From JBNAGF01 sp049801055 (GTDB lineage: Bacteria; Pseudomonadota; Alphaproteobacteria; Rhodobacterales; Rhodobacteraceae), in assembly GCF_049801055.1 (NCBI RefSeq), contig NZ_JBNAGF010000006.1, positions 1 through 64,000 on the forward strand: DNA of 64,000 nucleotides, in the 5' to 3' direction. Under the pieces are notes generated by a model. The model saw only the letters and a list, made by a program, of their open reading frames with translations. It did not search any database and was not told the origin of the DNA. A program made the translations under genes and the position numbers. Positions 8,868 to 18,031 of this stretch are shown piece after piece; position 1 is the stretch's first letter, and each line of letters opens with the position of its first letter.

Positions 8868-8934
8868 ACAGAGCAATGCGCCCACCGCGCCACACGTGCA
8901 GTCTGATGCAATTCACAAGCGCCTGTGGGCAGGA

Positions 8935-9585
8935 TCAGGACCTTTCGGCAGCCCATTTGCCGAGGGTCGTTTCCAAATCTCCATAGCCGGTGTGGCGATG
9001 TTCAAAGGCCAGCCCCATCCTGTCGGCGATGGCGCGGGCGCGCTCAACCAGGTCTGGGTCTTCGCGCTGAGATTGATAGACCAGTTTCGTGTAATGCCCG
9101 AAATACATCTCGCGCAGTTCCGGGTGCCGGTCGAGCCCTAACGGCTTCCAGATGAAGGCGTCGAACTGCCGGGCAAGAAAATCGGTCAGGTAGAACGCGG
9201 TAAATTCCTCGCCGCTCAGCTCTTCAAAAGCGGCGTTGCCCTCGAAGAAGGAATAGCAATGCGGGCCTTCGACCATGTCGACACCCAGCGCGTCGCAGGC
9301 CTTTTTGAGAAGTCCTCCGGTGCCGCAATCCGCGTAGACCACGAACACCCGGTCATAGGCATCACGGTGTCGGGCAACGGCCTCGGATACGGCGCCAGTG
9401 ATCTTTTCGGGCGCGTTGTGCAGGATGGCCGGCAGACAGGTCAGGTCCATATGCGCCCATCCGTGCCGTTCTTTCAGGGCCAGAATCTCGCGTGCCAATG
9501 CGCCACAGGCGATCAGCAGAATCCGTCCCGTGCCCGTGGGGGCAAGGCCGGTTTCTGTCAAATCGCTGTCAGTTGTCTGGGTCAT
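8935..9585 (-). CDS. DUF1638 protein of a corrinoid operon
   Basis: A 216-residue cytoplasmic protein of the DUF1638 family. Visible features include RILLIACGALARE, LTCLPAILHN, VVYADCGTGG and GPHCYSFFEG, with several conserved Cys and His (C-L-P, D-C-G, H-C-Y) that could bind metal. DUF1638 genes often sit beside corrinoid proteins and methyltransferases, and here it is the last of three genes reading right to left, overlapping the methyltransferase by 4 bases (ATGA). Start set at 9585 on that overlap. A role in handling or reactivating the corrinoid protein is inference only. Confidence 0.8.
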   Translation of the reverse strand: MTQTTDSDLTETGLAPTGTGRILLIACGALAREILALKERHGWAHMDLTCLPAILHNAPEKITGAVSEAVARHRDAYDRVFVVYADCGTGGLLKKACDALGVDMVEGPHCYSFFEGNAAFEELSGEEFTAFYLTDFLARQFDAFIWKPLGLDRHPELREMYFGHYTKLVYQSQREDPDLVERARAIADRMGLAFEHRHTGYGDLETTLGKWAAERS

Positions 9586-10274
9586 GGTCGCGTCAGGACT
9601 ATAGCAAATCGTCCCTGCAACAGGGGGCAGGGTCCGTAACCCGTAGCAAGATCGCAAATCCAGCCCATGTCGCGCAGCATGTCGGCTGTTGGCTCTGGCG
9701 CGCGGCGGGTCTGATGGTGAGTGACCACTTCGAAGTTGCCGTGATACTCGGTTTCCATGCGGCGGGTGAGCCGGGTGGCGGTGATGGTCACCTCGCTGCG
9801 GATGCTCCAGTCAGGCCCTTTGCGCTGACCGGAAAAAGGCACGACTCCGGTTCCGATCATATCGGCAAACAAGCGGCCACCGGACGGCAGGTGATCCAGG
9901 GCCGCCCGCGCGACCGGTTCAAGACTGTCCTGTCCGCTTGCTGTATCGACATAGCTCAGAACTTCACCAAGCGCAGTGATTGCGCTGGTACCAGCGGGGA
10001 TCTGCGCCTCCGCGGCGCGTCCGGTCGCGACTTCGAGCCCACGCCCTCTGGCCAATTCCACGAATGCCGCAGACAGATCGATTCCCGATCCGGGAATTCC
10101 CCGATCGGCAGCAGCGGCCAGCCATGCGCCGTCCCCGCAGCCCAGATCAAACAGCCGTGCCTGGGCAGGGGCATCCTTGATTTCCCGGGACAGCCAGTCG
10201 AAGGCCGTCGCAAAGGTATCGGCGTAGCTCTCGGTGTGAATTCTGGCCAGATCCGGTGGATATTGTCCCGACAT
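9582..10274 (-). CDS. class I SAM-dependent methyltransferase
   Basis: A 230-residue Rossmann methyltransferase. Motif I is LFDLGCGDGAWLAAAADRG (about residues 47-65), followed by an acidic motif II (SGIDLSAAFVE) and ITALGEVLSYV. Start at 10274 (MSGQYPPDLARIH) fits the family; upstream in-frame codons run over a hairpin and into the next gene. It lies between the corrinoid protein and DUF1638 and overlaps the latter by 4 bases, so they are cotranscribed. The substrate is unknown. Confidence 0.82.
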   Translation of the reverse strand: MSGQYPPDLARIHTESYADTFATAFDWLSREIKDAPAQARLFDLGCGDGAWLAAAADRGIPGSGIDLSAAFVELARGRGLEVATGRAAEAQIPAGTSAITALGEVLSYVDTASGQDSLEPVARAALDHLPSGGRLFADMIGTGVVPFSGQRKGPDWSIRSEVTITATRLTRRMETEYHGNFEVVTHHQTRRAPEPTADMLRDMGWICDLATGYGPCPLLQGRFAIVLTRP

Positions 10275-10311
10275 TGCACCTCTCTGAATAGCCTGGCCCG
10301 AAACGGCAACA

Positions 10312-10333
10312 GCCCCGCCCGAAGAGGCGGGGC
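10312..10333 (-). terminator. GC-rich hairpin between corrinoid and methyltransferase genes
   Basis: GCCCCGCC and GGCGGGGC flank a short AAGA-type loop immediately downstream of the corrinoid gene. It lacks a long U-tract, so it is more likely a partial terminator or an mRNA-stabilising hairpin that sets different levels for the genes on each side. Confidence 0.45.
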
Positions 10334-10356
10334 CCACCAAACGTTTTATGGCGAAG

Positions 10357-11055
10357 TCAGCCCGCCATGCGGTTGTGCTTGCGCGACACGAACTCCTTGG
10401 CGGTTTCAACTGCAACGGCCGCATCGCGGCAATAGGCGTCGGCGCCGATGGCCTTGCCGAATTCCTCGTTGAGCGGCGCGCCACCGACAAGCACGATATA
10501 GTCGTCGCGCTTGCCCTGTTCGACCAGCGTGTCGATTACCACCTTCATGTAGGGCATGGTCGTGGTCAGTAGTGCCGACATGCCAAGGATGTCAGCGTCT
10601 TCGCGTTCCAGAGCCTCAAGATAGTTTTCGACGGGATTGTTGATGCCCAGATCGACAATCTCGAACCCGGCGCCTTCCATCATCATTCCGACAAGGTTCT
10701 TGCCGATGTCGTGAATGTCGCCCTTGACGGTTCCGATCACCATCTTGCCCACGCGTGGGGCACCGGTTTCGGCCAGCAGCGGCTTGAGGATGGCCATGCC
10801 ACCTTTCATCGCGTTGGCGGCCAGAAGCACTTCGGGAACGAACAGGATGCCGTCACGGAAATCCGCCCCAACGATCGTCATCCCGCCGACCAGTGCCTTG
10901 GTCAGGATGTCGTAGGGTTGCCATTCACGTTCGAGCAGTATGTTGACCCCTTCTTCGATCTCTTCCTTGAGACCGTCATAGAGGTCGTCGAACATCTGTT
11001 GGACAAGTTCCTCGTCGTCGAGTTCCGAGAGGATGATGTCTTCTTCTTCCGACAT
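10357..11055 (-). CDS. corrinoid (B12-binding) methyltransferase protein
   Basis: A 232-residue cobalamin carrier of the MtbC/MtmC/MetH-like family. Residues ~1-95 form the helical cap domain (ALVGGMTIVGADFRDG, VPEVLLAANAMKGG) and ~100-230 the Rossmann B12-binding domain with D113-x-H115-x-x-G118 (GTVKGDIHDIGKN), then LGMSALLTTTM and VLVGGAPLNEEF. His115 would ligate cobalt. Such proteins ferry methyl groups between a substrate-specific methyltransferase (MttB type; one homologue is at 49371) and an acceptor methyltransferase; in some Rhodobacteraceae comparable proteins form part of a split methionine synthase. First gene of a three-gene operon. Confidence 0.9.
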   Translation of the reverse strand: MSEEEDIILSELDDEELVQQMFDDLYDGLKEEIEEGVNILLEREWQPYDILTKALVGGMTIVGADFRDGILFVPEVLLAANAMKGGMAILKPLLAETGAPRVGKMVIGTVKGDIHDIGKNLVGMMMEGAGFEIVDLGINNPVENYLEALEREDADILGMSALLTTTMPYMKVVIDTLVEQGKRDDYIVLVGGAPLNEEFGKAIGADAYCRDAAVAVETAKEFVSRKHNRMAG

Positions 11056-11240
11056 TTGCGCCTATCCTTCAGCTGACGGGGAGGAGTTCCCCTGGGTGGC
11101 TTTTAGTCCTTTTGCGCCATTTGCAGCAAAACCGACTGTGTCGATTGCGACATAGGTGCATCTGCAACCGACCTATAAGCGTGAATTTACCGGAGTAATA
11201 ATGAGAAATTCGCAGGAAGATCATGGGGTCGATTGCAAAT

Positions 11241-11255
11241 GTTCGCTTTATGTTC
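11241..11255 (+). promoter_or_regulatory. LexA (SOS) box upstream of radical SAM gene
   Basis: GTTC-GCTTTAT-GTTC, an exact match to the alphaproteobacterial LexA operator GTTC-N7-GTTC, ending 12 bases before the ATG at 11268. It indicates that the radical SAM gene is repressed by LexA and induced by DNA damage. Confidence 0.75.
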
Positions 11256-11267
11256 TAGTTTTGCATC

Positions 11268-12347
11268 ATGCATCACTCAAACTTCGTCGAGCGGGAACGC
11301 CGTAAGGCGCGCGGGGCCGTTTCCAATGAAACGGGGCGGTTCGATCTGGTGCGGCAGGACGAAGATGACGGCTGGGATCTGCCGGAGGACAGGGGCGCAT
11401 TTCAAACCGAAGTCCGGGAGGAACGCGCCCGCAGCCTGATCACATGGAACCGGTCTCCGGATCTGCCCTTTGACCGTTCGATCAACCCGTATCGTGGATG
11501 CGAACACGGCTGCATCTACTGTTTCGCCCGCCCGACGCATGCCTATCTTGGCCTGTCGCCCGGTCTCGACTTTGAGACAAGACTGGTGGCACGGCCAAAT
11601 GCAGCGGCGGTTTTGCGAAAGGAGTTGAGTGCGCGGCGATACAAGGTGGCCCCGGTCGCCATCGGCACCAACACCGACCCCTACCAGCCTGCAGAGAAAG
11701 ATCGTGGCATCATGCGCGACTGCCTGCAGGTTCTGGCCGAGTTCAACCACCCGGTCGCGATCGTCACCAAGGGTGCTCTGATCGAACGGGACATCGATAT
11801 TCTGGCGCCGATGGCCGAATTGGGGCTGGCGCGGGTCGGAATTTCGGTCACCACACTGGACGCGGGATTGGCGCGACGGATGGAACCTCGCGCCCCATCC
11901 CCGGCGCGGCGCCTGAAGGTGATCCGTCGGCTGACAGGTGCCGGAATCCCAGTGCGGGCGATGGTTTCACCCGTCGTTCCGGCACTGACCGACCATGAGC
12001 TTGAGGCGATTTTGCAGGCCTGTAGTGATGCCGGCGCAGACGCCGCCAGCTGGATCATGTTGCGTCTGCCACGCGAGGTGTCCAGGCTTTGGCAGGACTG
12101 GCTGGCCGAACACGCACCCGACCGAGCCGACCGGGTGATGGCCAGATTGCGCGAGATGCATGGCGGGCGTGACTATGATCCGCGCTGGGGGCACAGAATG
12201 CGCGGCGAAGGGCATTATGCCGAAATTGTTGCCCAGCGGTTCCGCGCGGCAGCACGGCGGCTGGGGCTGGATCGCAATGTGGCGCAACTGCGCTGCGATC
12301 TCTTCGCGGTGCCTCCCAAGGCAGGTGACCAGCTCTCGCTCCTTTGA
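11268..12347 (+). CDS. PA0069-family radical SAM protein (SPL-like)
   Basis: A 359-residue radical SAM protein related to spore photoproduct lyase. The cluster cysteines are C78, C82 and C85 in RGCEHGCIYCFARPT. Further family signs are IGTNTDPYQPAE and VTKGALIERDID. Proteins of this kind (PA0069/Rv2578c family) have no firmly established substrate. An LexA box overlaps its promoter and lexA itself has the same box at 19038, so a DNA-repair or damage-response role is a reasonable inference. Start ATG at 11268. The next gene, a methyltransferase, follows after 38 bases on the same strand. Confidence 0.88.
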   Translation: MHHSNFVERERRKARGAVSNETGRFDLVRQDEDDGWDLPEDRGAFQTEVREERARSLITWNRSPDLPFDRSINPYRGCEHGCIYCFARPTHAYLGLSPGLDFETRLVARPNAAAVLRKELSARRYKVAPVAIGTNTDPYQPAEKDRGIMRDCLQVLAEFNHPVAIVTKGALIERDIDILAPMAELGLARVGISVTTLDAGLARRMEPRAPSPARRLKVIRRLTGAGIPVRAMVSPVVPALTDHELEAILQACSDAGADAASWIMLRLPREVSRLWQDWLAEHAPDRADRVMARLREMHGGRDYDPRWGHRMRGEGHYAEIVAQRFRAAARRLGLDRNVAQLRCDLFAVPPKAGDQLSLL

Positions 12348-12385
12348 AACCTGTTGGCTAAGGTGCTCAGGAGAGGAGATCTGTC

Positions 12386-12979
12386 ATGTGGGATGAACGC
12401 TACACCAAGCCCGGATACTTGTTCGGAACCGAACCGGCTGACTACCTGAAACGGGAAGCGGTGAGATTGGAGCCGGGATCCCGCGTGCTCTGCGTGGCAG
12501 ATGGCGAAGGACGGAATTCGGTTCATCTGGCGTTGCTCGGCCACGAGGTCACAGCGTTCGACGCGTCAGGTGTAGGGTTGGAAAAGGCCCGAAAGCTGGC
12601 TGCAACAGCCGGAGCAAAAGTAGATTTTCATCAAGCCGGGATCGAAGATTGGGACTGGTCGCAGCAATATGATGCGGTGATCGGGATCTTCATTCAGTTC
12701 GCTCCCCCCGATCTGCGGGCGAAGTTCTTTCGGTGGATGGCACAAGCGGTGCGGCCCGGCGGGTTGCTCCTGCTGCACGGCTACGCGCCACGGCAGGTGG
12801 AAAACGGAACCGGGGGGCCGCCGGATTCGGCCAACATGTATACGATGGATATGCTGCGCGATGCCTTTGCCGGTTGGGACATCCTGCACATCGACGACTA
12901 TGACGCCGAGATCGACGAAGGGCCCGGGCATTCCGGTATGTCCGCCTTGGTGGACTTAGTAGCGCGCAAGCCCGGCTGA
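12386..12979 (+). CDS. class I SAM-dependent methyltransferase (TehB/thiopurine type)
   Basis: A 197-residue small methyltransferase. MWDERYTKPGYLFGTEP at the N-terminus is typical of the TehB/TPMT-like group; the SAM site follows (VLCVADGEGRNSVHLA, motif I around 36-50; AFDASGVGLEKAR). No signal peptide. A strong AGGAGAGG lies before the ATG. It may share the transcript of the radical SAM gene upstream. Substrate unknown; family members methylate tellurite, thiols or small metabolites. Confidence 0.82.
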   Translation: MWDERYTKPGYLFGTEPADYLKREAVRLEPGSRVLCVADGEGRNSVHLALLGHEVTAFDASGVGLEKARKLAATAGAKVDFHQAGIEDWDWSQQYDAVIGIFIQFAPPDLRAKFFRWMAQAVRPGGLLLLHGYAPRQVENGTGGPPDSANMYTMDMLRDAFAGWDILHIDDYDAEIDEGPGHSGMSALVDLVARKPG

Positions 12980-13014
12980 GGATCGGGCAGCAGGCGAGGC
13001 AGCTTGCCTGAAAC

Positions 13015-13048
13015 GCAAAACGCCCCGCACGATCAGGCAGGGCGTCTT
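13015..13048 (-). terminator. rho-independent terminator of gltA
   Basis: On the minus strand ACGCCCTGC and GCGGGGCGT form a stem followed by TTTTGCG, about 20 bases after the gltA stop codon. Confidence 0.75.
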
Positions 13049-13068
13049 GTCTGGATATTTTGGAACGA

Positions 13069-14364
13069 TCAGCGGTTTTCGATATCGACGTAGTCGCGCT
13101 GGGATTCGCCCAGATAGAGCTGCCGCGGACGGCCAATCTTGTGCGCCGGATCGGACAGTTGTTCCTTCCACTGCGAGATCCACCCAACGGTCCGCGACAG
13201 GGCAAAGATCGGAGTGAACATCGAGGTCGGGAAGCCCATCGCCTCAAGGATGATCCCCGAGTAGAAATCGACGTTCGGGAACAGCTTCTTTTCCTTGAAG
13301 TAAGGATCGTTGAGCGCGATGTGCTCAAGTTCCTTGGCGACTTGCAGAAGCGGATTGTCCTCGACGCCGAGCAATTCAAGCACTTCGTCGGCAGACTGCT
13401 TCATGACCGTCGCGCGCGGGTCCATGTTCTTGTAGACGCGGTGACCAAAGCCCATCAGGCGGAACGGATCGTCCTTGTCCTTGGCGCGCGCGATGTATTC
13501 GGGGATGCGATCGACGCTGCCGATTTCCTTGAGCATCTCCAGGCAGGCCTGGTTTGCGCCGCCATGAGCCGGGCCCCAAAGGCAGGCGATACCGGCCGCA
13601 ATACAGGCAAACGGGTTGGCGCCGGACGAGGATGCCAGACGAACCGTCGAGGTCGAAGCGTTCTGTTCGTGATCGGCATGAAGGGTAAAGATCCGGTCCA
13701 TTGCGCGGGCGAGGATCGGGTTTACCTCATAGTTTTCTGCCGGAACCGAGAAACACATGTGCAGGAAGCTCGACGCATAGTCGAGGTCGTTGCGCGGATA
13801 CACAAAGGGCTGGCCGATCGAGTATTTGTATGCCATGGCCGCGATGGTCGGCATCTTGGCGATCAGACGATGCGACGCGATCTCGCGCTGGTGCGGATCC
13901 GAGATATCGGTGGAGTCGTGATAGAAGGCGGACATGGCGCCAACGACGCCGACCATGGTTGCCATCGGATGCGCGTCGCGGCGGAAGCCGCGGAAGAAGT
14001 TGTGCATCTGCTCATGGATCATGGTGTGGCGGGTAATCGAGGTTTCGAACTTCTCCAGCTCGGACGCGCTCGGCAGATAGCCGTAGAGCAGCAGGAAACA
14101 CACTTCGAGATAGTGAGATTTCCCGGCCAGCTGGTCGATCGGATAGCCGCGATGCAAAAGAACTCCGGCTTCGCCGTCGATATAGGTGATGGTGCTTTCG
14201 CAGCTCGCGGTCGAGGTAAAGCCCGGGTCGTAAGTGAACACGCCTGCCTGACCATAAAGCTTGCGGATATCCACGACATCCGGCCCCTCGGTCGGGGAGT
14301 ATACGGGCAGCTCGTAGTTTTTGCCCTTCAGGCTGAGTGTGGCTGTTTGCATCGGTTCAGTCAT
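13069..14364 (-). CDS. gltA: citrate synthase
   Basis: Type II citrate synthase (oxaloacetate + acetyl-CoA to citrate), the entry step of the TCA cycle. The 431-residue length suits the hexameric, NADH-sensitive Gram-negative type. Catalytic residues are recognisable: His in WGPAHGGANQ, His in GFGHRVYKNMDPRA and Asp in NVDFYSG near SMFTPIFALSRTVGW. The N-terminal region is the small beta-domain of this subfamily. Transcribed on its own, with a terminator just downstream; gltX lies upstream on the same strand, 145 bases away. Confidence 0.97.
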   Translation of the reverse strand: MTEPMQTATLSLKGKNYELPVYSPTEGPDVVDIRKLYGQAGVFTYDPGFTSTASCESTITYIDGEAGVLLHRGYPIDQLAGKSHYLEVCFLLLYGYLPSASELEKFETSITRHTMIHEQMHNFFRGFRRDAHPMATMVGVVGAMSAFYHDSTDISDPHQREIASHRLIAKMPTIAAMAYKYSIGQPFVYPRNDLDYASSFLHMCFSVPAENYEVNPILARAMDRIFTLHADHEQNASTSTVRLASSSGANPFACIAAGIACLWGPAHGGANQACLEMLKEIGSVDRIPEYIARAKDKDDPFRLMGFGHRVYKNMDPRATVMKQSADEVLELLGVEDNPLLQVAKELEHIALNDPYFKEKKLFPNVDFYSGIILEAMGFPTSMFTPIFALSRTVGWISQWKEQLSDPAHKIGRPRQLYLGESQRDYVDIENR

Positions 14365-14509
14365 AGATGTCCCTTCCTCTTGCTGGCACGGGGCGCCTTG
14401 TTATTGTGCCCGCCGTTCTGGCGGTGGACCCGTGCTGGGCAGCGCCTGCGCGCAGACGCGCAGAACAGGTTATTACCGCATGGCGTTACCCGATTGTTAC
14501 TGGCTGGGT

Positions 14510-15910
14510 TTAAGTCGCCACGTCTTGGAGCCGGGCCAGGGTCTCTTCGCGCCCCAGAACCAGCATCATGTCAAACACCGAAGGCGTTACCGCCCGGCCT
14601 GCAAGCGCAGCGCGCATGGGGCCGGCTAGCTTTCCGAACTTGGTGCCCTTGTCCTCGGCAAAGGCGTTCAGACACTCTTCGAGGTCATTCCGCGTCCAGC
14701 TAACATTTTGCAGATGCGGCGTCAATTCTGACAGTATACCATTGGATACAGAAGCAAGGGCCTTAGCCGCCTTAGCATCCGGTTCGATCGGGCGAGATGC
14801 AAGCACAAATTCTGCCTTTTCAATGAGTTCCGGGAATGTGCGCGCGCGCTCCTTGAGGCAATACATCGCACGCTGGATACCGGCAGCCTGTTCAGGGTTC
14901 AGCGGTGTCTCGCCGGCAGCCTCGAGATAGGCTTCGAGTTCCTGCCGCAGCGCAGCGTCGTCGCTCACGGCAATGTGCTGACCGCAAAGGTTTTCGAGCT
15001 TTTTCAGGTCGAACCGGGCCGGGCTCTTGCCAATGCCGTCGAAATCAAACCACGCGCGGGCCTGCTCATCGGTGAAGAATTCGTCATCGCCGTGGCTCCA
15101 GCCCAGCCGTGCAAGGTAGTTGCGCATACCGGCGGCCGGAAATCCCATCGCCTGATATTCCTGTGCGCCAAGTGCACCGTGGCGCTTCGACAATTTCTTG
15201 CCGTCGGGTCCGTGGATCAGCGGAATATGGGCCCAGACCGGCACATCCCAGCCCATCGCCTCATAGATCATCATCTGGCGGGCCGCATTGTTGAGGTGGT
15301 CATCGCCGCGGATCACATGGGTCACGCCCATGTCGTGATCATCCACGACGACCGCCAGCATATAGACAGGGGTGCCATCCGAGCGCAGCAGGATCATGTC
15401 GTCCAGTTGATCGTTGCCAATGCTCACGTCGCCCTGCACCTGATCGCGGATCACGGTCGTGCCCTCTTGCGGGGCCTTGATGCGGATGGCGTAGGGCGCG
15501 TCGGGATGGGTAGAGGAATCGGCATCCCGCCAAGGCGAGCGATAGAGGGTGGACCTGCCTTCGGCCCGGGCCTGCTCGCGATAGGCGGCGATTTCATCCT
15601 GCGTGGCGAAACACTTGTAGGCCTTACCCTCGGCCAGAAGCTGTTGCGCGACTTCGGCGTGACGGTCGGCGCCTTCGAACTGGCTGATTACGTCGCCATC
15701 ATGGTCAAGGCCCAGCCAGTCCATGCCTTTGAGAATCGCTTCGGTCGCCTCCGGGGTCGATCGTTCCCGGTCCGTGTCTTCGATGCGCAGCAGGAATTTA
15801 CCGCCGCGACCGCGCGCATACAGCCAGTTGAAGAGCGCGGTCCGGGCACCGCCAATGTGCAGAAACCCGGTTGGTGAGGGAGCGAAACGGGTGACGACCT
15901 GATCGGACAT
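14510..15910 (-). CDS. gltX: glutamate--tRNA ligase
   Basis: Charges tRNA-Glu (and in many alphaproteobacteria tRNA-Gln, later amidated). The 466-residue product has the class I HIGH motif as FAPSPTGFLHIGGAR (residues ~9-23) and the KMSKS-type loop GKKLSKRHGA, with the anticodon-binding helical domain in the last ~150 residues. Start ATG at 15910. It is divergent from comEC, with 60 bases between the two starts holding both promoters. Confidence 0.96.
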   Translation of the reverse strand: MSDQVVTRFAPSPTGFLHIGGARTALFNWLYARGRGGKFLLRIEDTDRERSTPEATEAILKGMDWLGLDHDGDVISQFEGADRHAEVAQQLLAEGKAYKCFATQDEIAAYREQARAEGRSTLYRSPWRDADSSTHPDAPYAIRIKAPQEGTTVIRDQVQGDVSIGNDQLDDMILLRSDGTPVYMLAVVVDDHDMGVTHVIRGDDHLNNAARQMMIYEAMGWDVPVWAHIPLIHGPDGKKLSKRHGALGAQEYQAMGFPAAGMRNYLARLGWSHGDDEFFTDEQARAWFDFDGIGKSPARFDLKKLENLCGQHIAVSDDAALRQELEAYLEAAGETPLNPEQAAGIQRAMYCLKERARTFPELIEKAEFVLASRPIEPDAKAAKALASVSNGILSELTPHLQNVSWTRNDLEECLNAFAEDKGTKFGKLAGPMRAALAGRAVTPSVFDMMLVLGREETLARLQDVAT

Positions 15911-15970
15911 GAGGGCGTTTTACCTTCTGGTAACCATGGGGGGAATACGTTTGCGCCTGTCTAACGGGCC

Positions 15971-18031
15971 ATGCGGCAGTGGGCAAGTATGAGGGCAGGC
16001 AAGAGACTTCTGGAAAGGCTTGACGTGGCGTTGTCGGCGCAACGGGGATACCTCTTTCCCTGGGCACCGGTATGTCTGGGCATTGGAATCGGAGTGTATT
16101 TCTATCTGCCCGGTGAGCCCTCGGTGGTCAGTCTCGGGGTCGTCGCGTTGGTAGCGGTTGTAGCTGCCATGGCTGCCTTGCGCTGGCCGGGCGGGCCGGC
16201 TCCGCTGATCTGGGCGCTGTCGTTGGCGGCGGCAGGGGTCTGCCTTGCCTCGGCCCGGGCGCACCATGTGGCCGCTCCGGTTCTGGACTGGCGCTATTAT
16301 GGTCCGGTCGAGGGACGGGTGGTGGCGCTCGACCGGTCGGCATCGGATGCGCTTCGGGTGACGCTGGACAGGGTGCGCTTGCGGGATGTCGGCCCTCATA
16401 GTCTGCCTGATCGGGTCAGGATTTCGCTGCATGGCGGCGGCGCGGCGCCCGAACCGGGCGCGCGGGTGATGACCACCGCGCATCTGTCGCCACCGCAAGG
16501 ACCTGTCGAGCCCGGAGGCTTTGATTTCCGCCGCCATGCGTGGTTTCGGCAGTTGGGTGCCGTCGGATATACGCGGGTTCCGCTTCTGATCGCTGAACGC
16601 CCGGGAAACAGCTTTGCCGGGCTACGGGTGTTCTCGCTGAGAATGGAGATTTCATCCCGCATTCGTTCCGTTCTTCCCGGAGATGTGGGCGGGTTTGCCG
16701 CTGCCGTCACCACCGGTGACCGGAGTGGGGTTAGCAAAGCGGCATTGGAAGCGCTGCGGAGTTCGAACCTTGCCCATCTGCTTGCCATATCCGGCCTGCA
16801 CATGGGGTTGCTCGTTGGTTTCGTCTTTGCCGGACTGCGATTGGTCTTCGCAAGCATTCCCTTCGTCGCGCTGCGCTGGCCCATACGCAAGATTGCCGCC
16901 GTTGGGGCCTTGGTGGTGGCGGCATGCTATCTGGCGATGTCGGGTGGCAATGTGGCGACCGAGCGGGCCTTTGTCATGGTTGCCGTTGCCTTGGGGGCAT
17001 TGCTGGTCGATCGCCGGGCACTGTCGCTACGGGCGGTGGCCGTGGCTGCATTGATCGTTCTGACTTTGCGACCCGAGGCCCTCTTGAGCCCGGGATTCCA
17101 GATGTCCTTTGCCGCCACAACTGCGCTTGTCGCAGTATTCGGCTGGATCCGGGATGCGCGTTTGCCGCGCGCGCCGCGCTGGCTGACCCCCGTTCTGGGA
17201 GTGGTGATTTCCTCTGCTGTGGCAGGGGCGGCCACCGGGCCGGTCGGGGCAGCACATTTTAACACGATGTCTCATTACGGGCTTCCCGCGAACCTGCTGT
17301 CGGTTCCGATGATGGGGATTCTGGTTGTGCCTTCTGCGGTGCTTGCGGCGTGCCTGACACCGTTGGGTCTCGAGGGCGTGGGCCTAGGGCTGATGGGGTG
17401 GGGGCTTCGCTGGATACTCGCCGTCGCCGAGTGGTTCTCGGGCTTGCCCGGCGCGCAGGGGCAGGTGGTGTCACCGGGCGCCTCGGTGCTGCCCATGATG
17501 GCACTAGGCGCGCTCTGGCTCATCCTCTGGCGGGGTTGGTGGCGCTGGTTTGGCCTTGCCCCGGTCTGCATTGCCCTTGCCCTGTGGTCGCAGGCCGAAC
17601 GACCGGCTGTGCTGGTTGCCGATACCGGTGGATTGGTTGGAGTTATGACCAAGGACGGAAGGGCGTTGTCCAAGCCCAAGGGGGCCGGGTTTATCGCGAC
17701 GGTCTGGTTGGAAAATGATGGCGATGCGGCAGATCAGGCACGGGCGGCCGACCGGTGGCCAGGTGAGGCCGGCAAATTGCGGCGCATTCAGCTGGGTGGT
17801 CTGGAACTGGATCACGTAATTGGCAAGCGCGCTTTGCAATCCTACGATGGCTGCCGGGCTGGCCGAATTGTGGTCGTTTCGGTTCCCGCGCCCGATCTTG
17901 GCCCCTGCACCCTGTTTGACGTGACCCGTTTGAGGGAAACGGGCAGTCTTGCGATCTCGGCAAAGGGAAAAGTTACGCCGACGCTGGATGAGAGCGGCCG
18001 CCGACTGTGGTCCGGAGAAAAACAGCGATAA
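15971..18031 (+). CDS. comEC: ComEC/Rec2-family competence membrane protein
   Basis: Putative inner-membrane DNA-uptake channel. The 686-residue product starts with a DUF4131-like region (membrane segments, then a beta-rich soluble part to about residue 210), then the ComEC core with the hallmark LLAISGLHMGLLVG and about nine membrane helices (230-540). The C-terminal ~130 residues occupy the place of the metallo-beta-lactamase domain of long ComEC proteins but carry no HxHxDH metal motif, so the nuclease-like half is degenerate, as in many alphaproteobacteria. A second in-frame ATG at 15989 is an alternative start. Confidence 0.88.
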   Translation: MRQWASMRAGKRLLERLDVALSAQRGYLFPWAPVCLGIGIGVYFYLPGEPSVVSLGVVALVAVVAAMAALRWPGGPAPLIWALSLAAAGVCLASARAHHVAAPVLDWRYYGPVEGRVVALDRSASDALRVTLDRVRLRDVGPHSLPDRVRISLHGGGAAPEPGARVMTTAHLSPPQGPVEPGGFDFRRHAWFRQLGAVGYTRVPLLIAERPGNSFAGLRVFSLRMEISSRIRSVLPGDVGGFAAAVTTGDRSGVSKAALEALRSSNLAHLLAISGLHMGLLVGFVFAGLRLVFASIPFVALRWPIRKIAAVGALVVAACYLAMSGGNVATERAFVMVAVALGALLVDRRALSLRAVAVAALIVLTLRPEALLSPGFQMSFAATTALVAVFGWIRDARLPRAPRWLTPVLGVVISSAVAGAATGPVGAAHFNTMSHYGLPANLLSVPMMGILVVPSAVLAACLTPLGLEGVGLGLMGWGLRWILAVAEWFSGLPGAQGQVVSPGASVLPMMALGALWLILWRGWWRWFGLAPVCIALALWSQAERPAVLVADTGGLVGVMTKDGRALSKPKGAGFIATVWLENDGDAADQARAADRWPGEAGKLRRIQLGGLELDHVIGKRALQSYDGCRAGRIVVVSVPAPDLGPCTLFDVTRLRETGSLAISAKGKVTPTLDESGRRLWSGEKQR

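Noticed and set aside
13060..14703. A 547-codon plus-strand frame over gltA
   Set aside because: Antisense of citrate synthase; no family resemblance.
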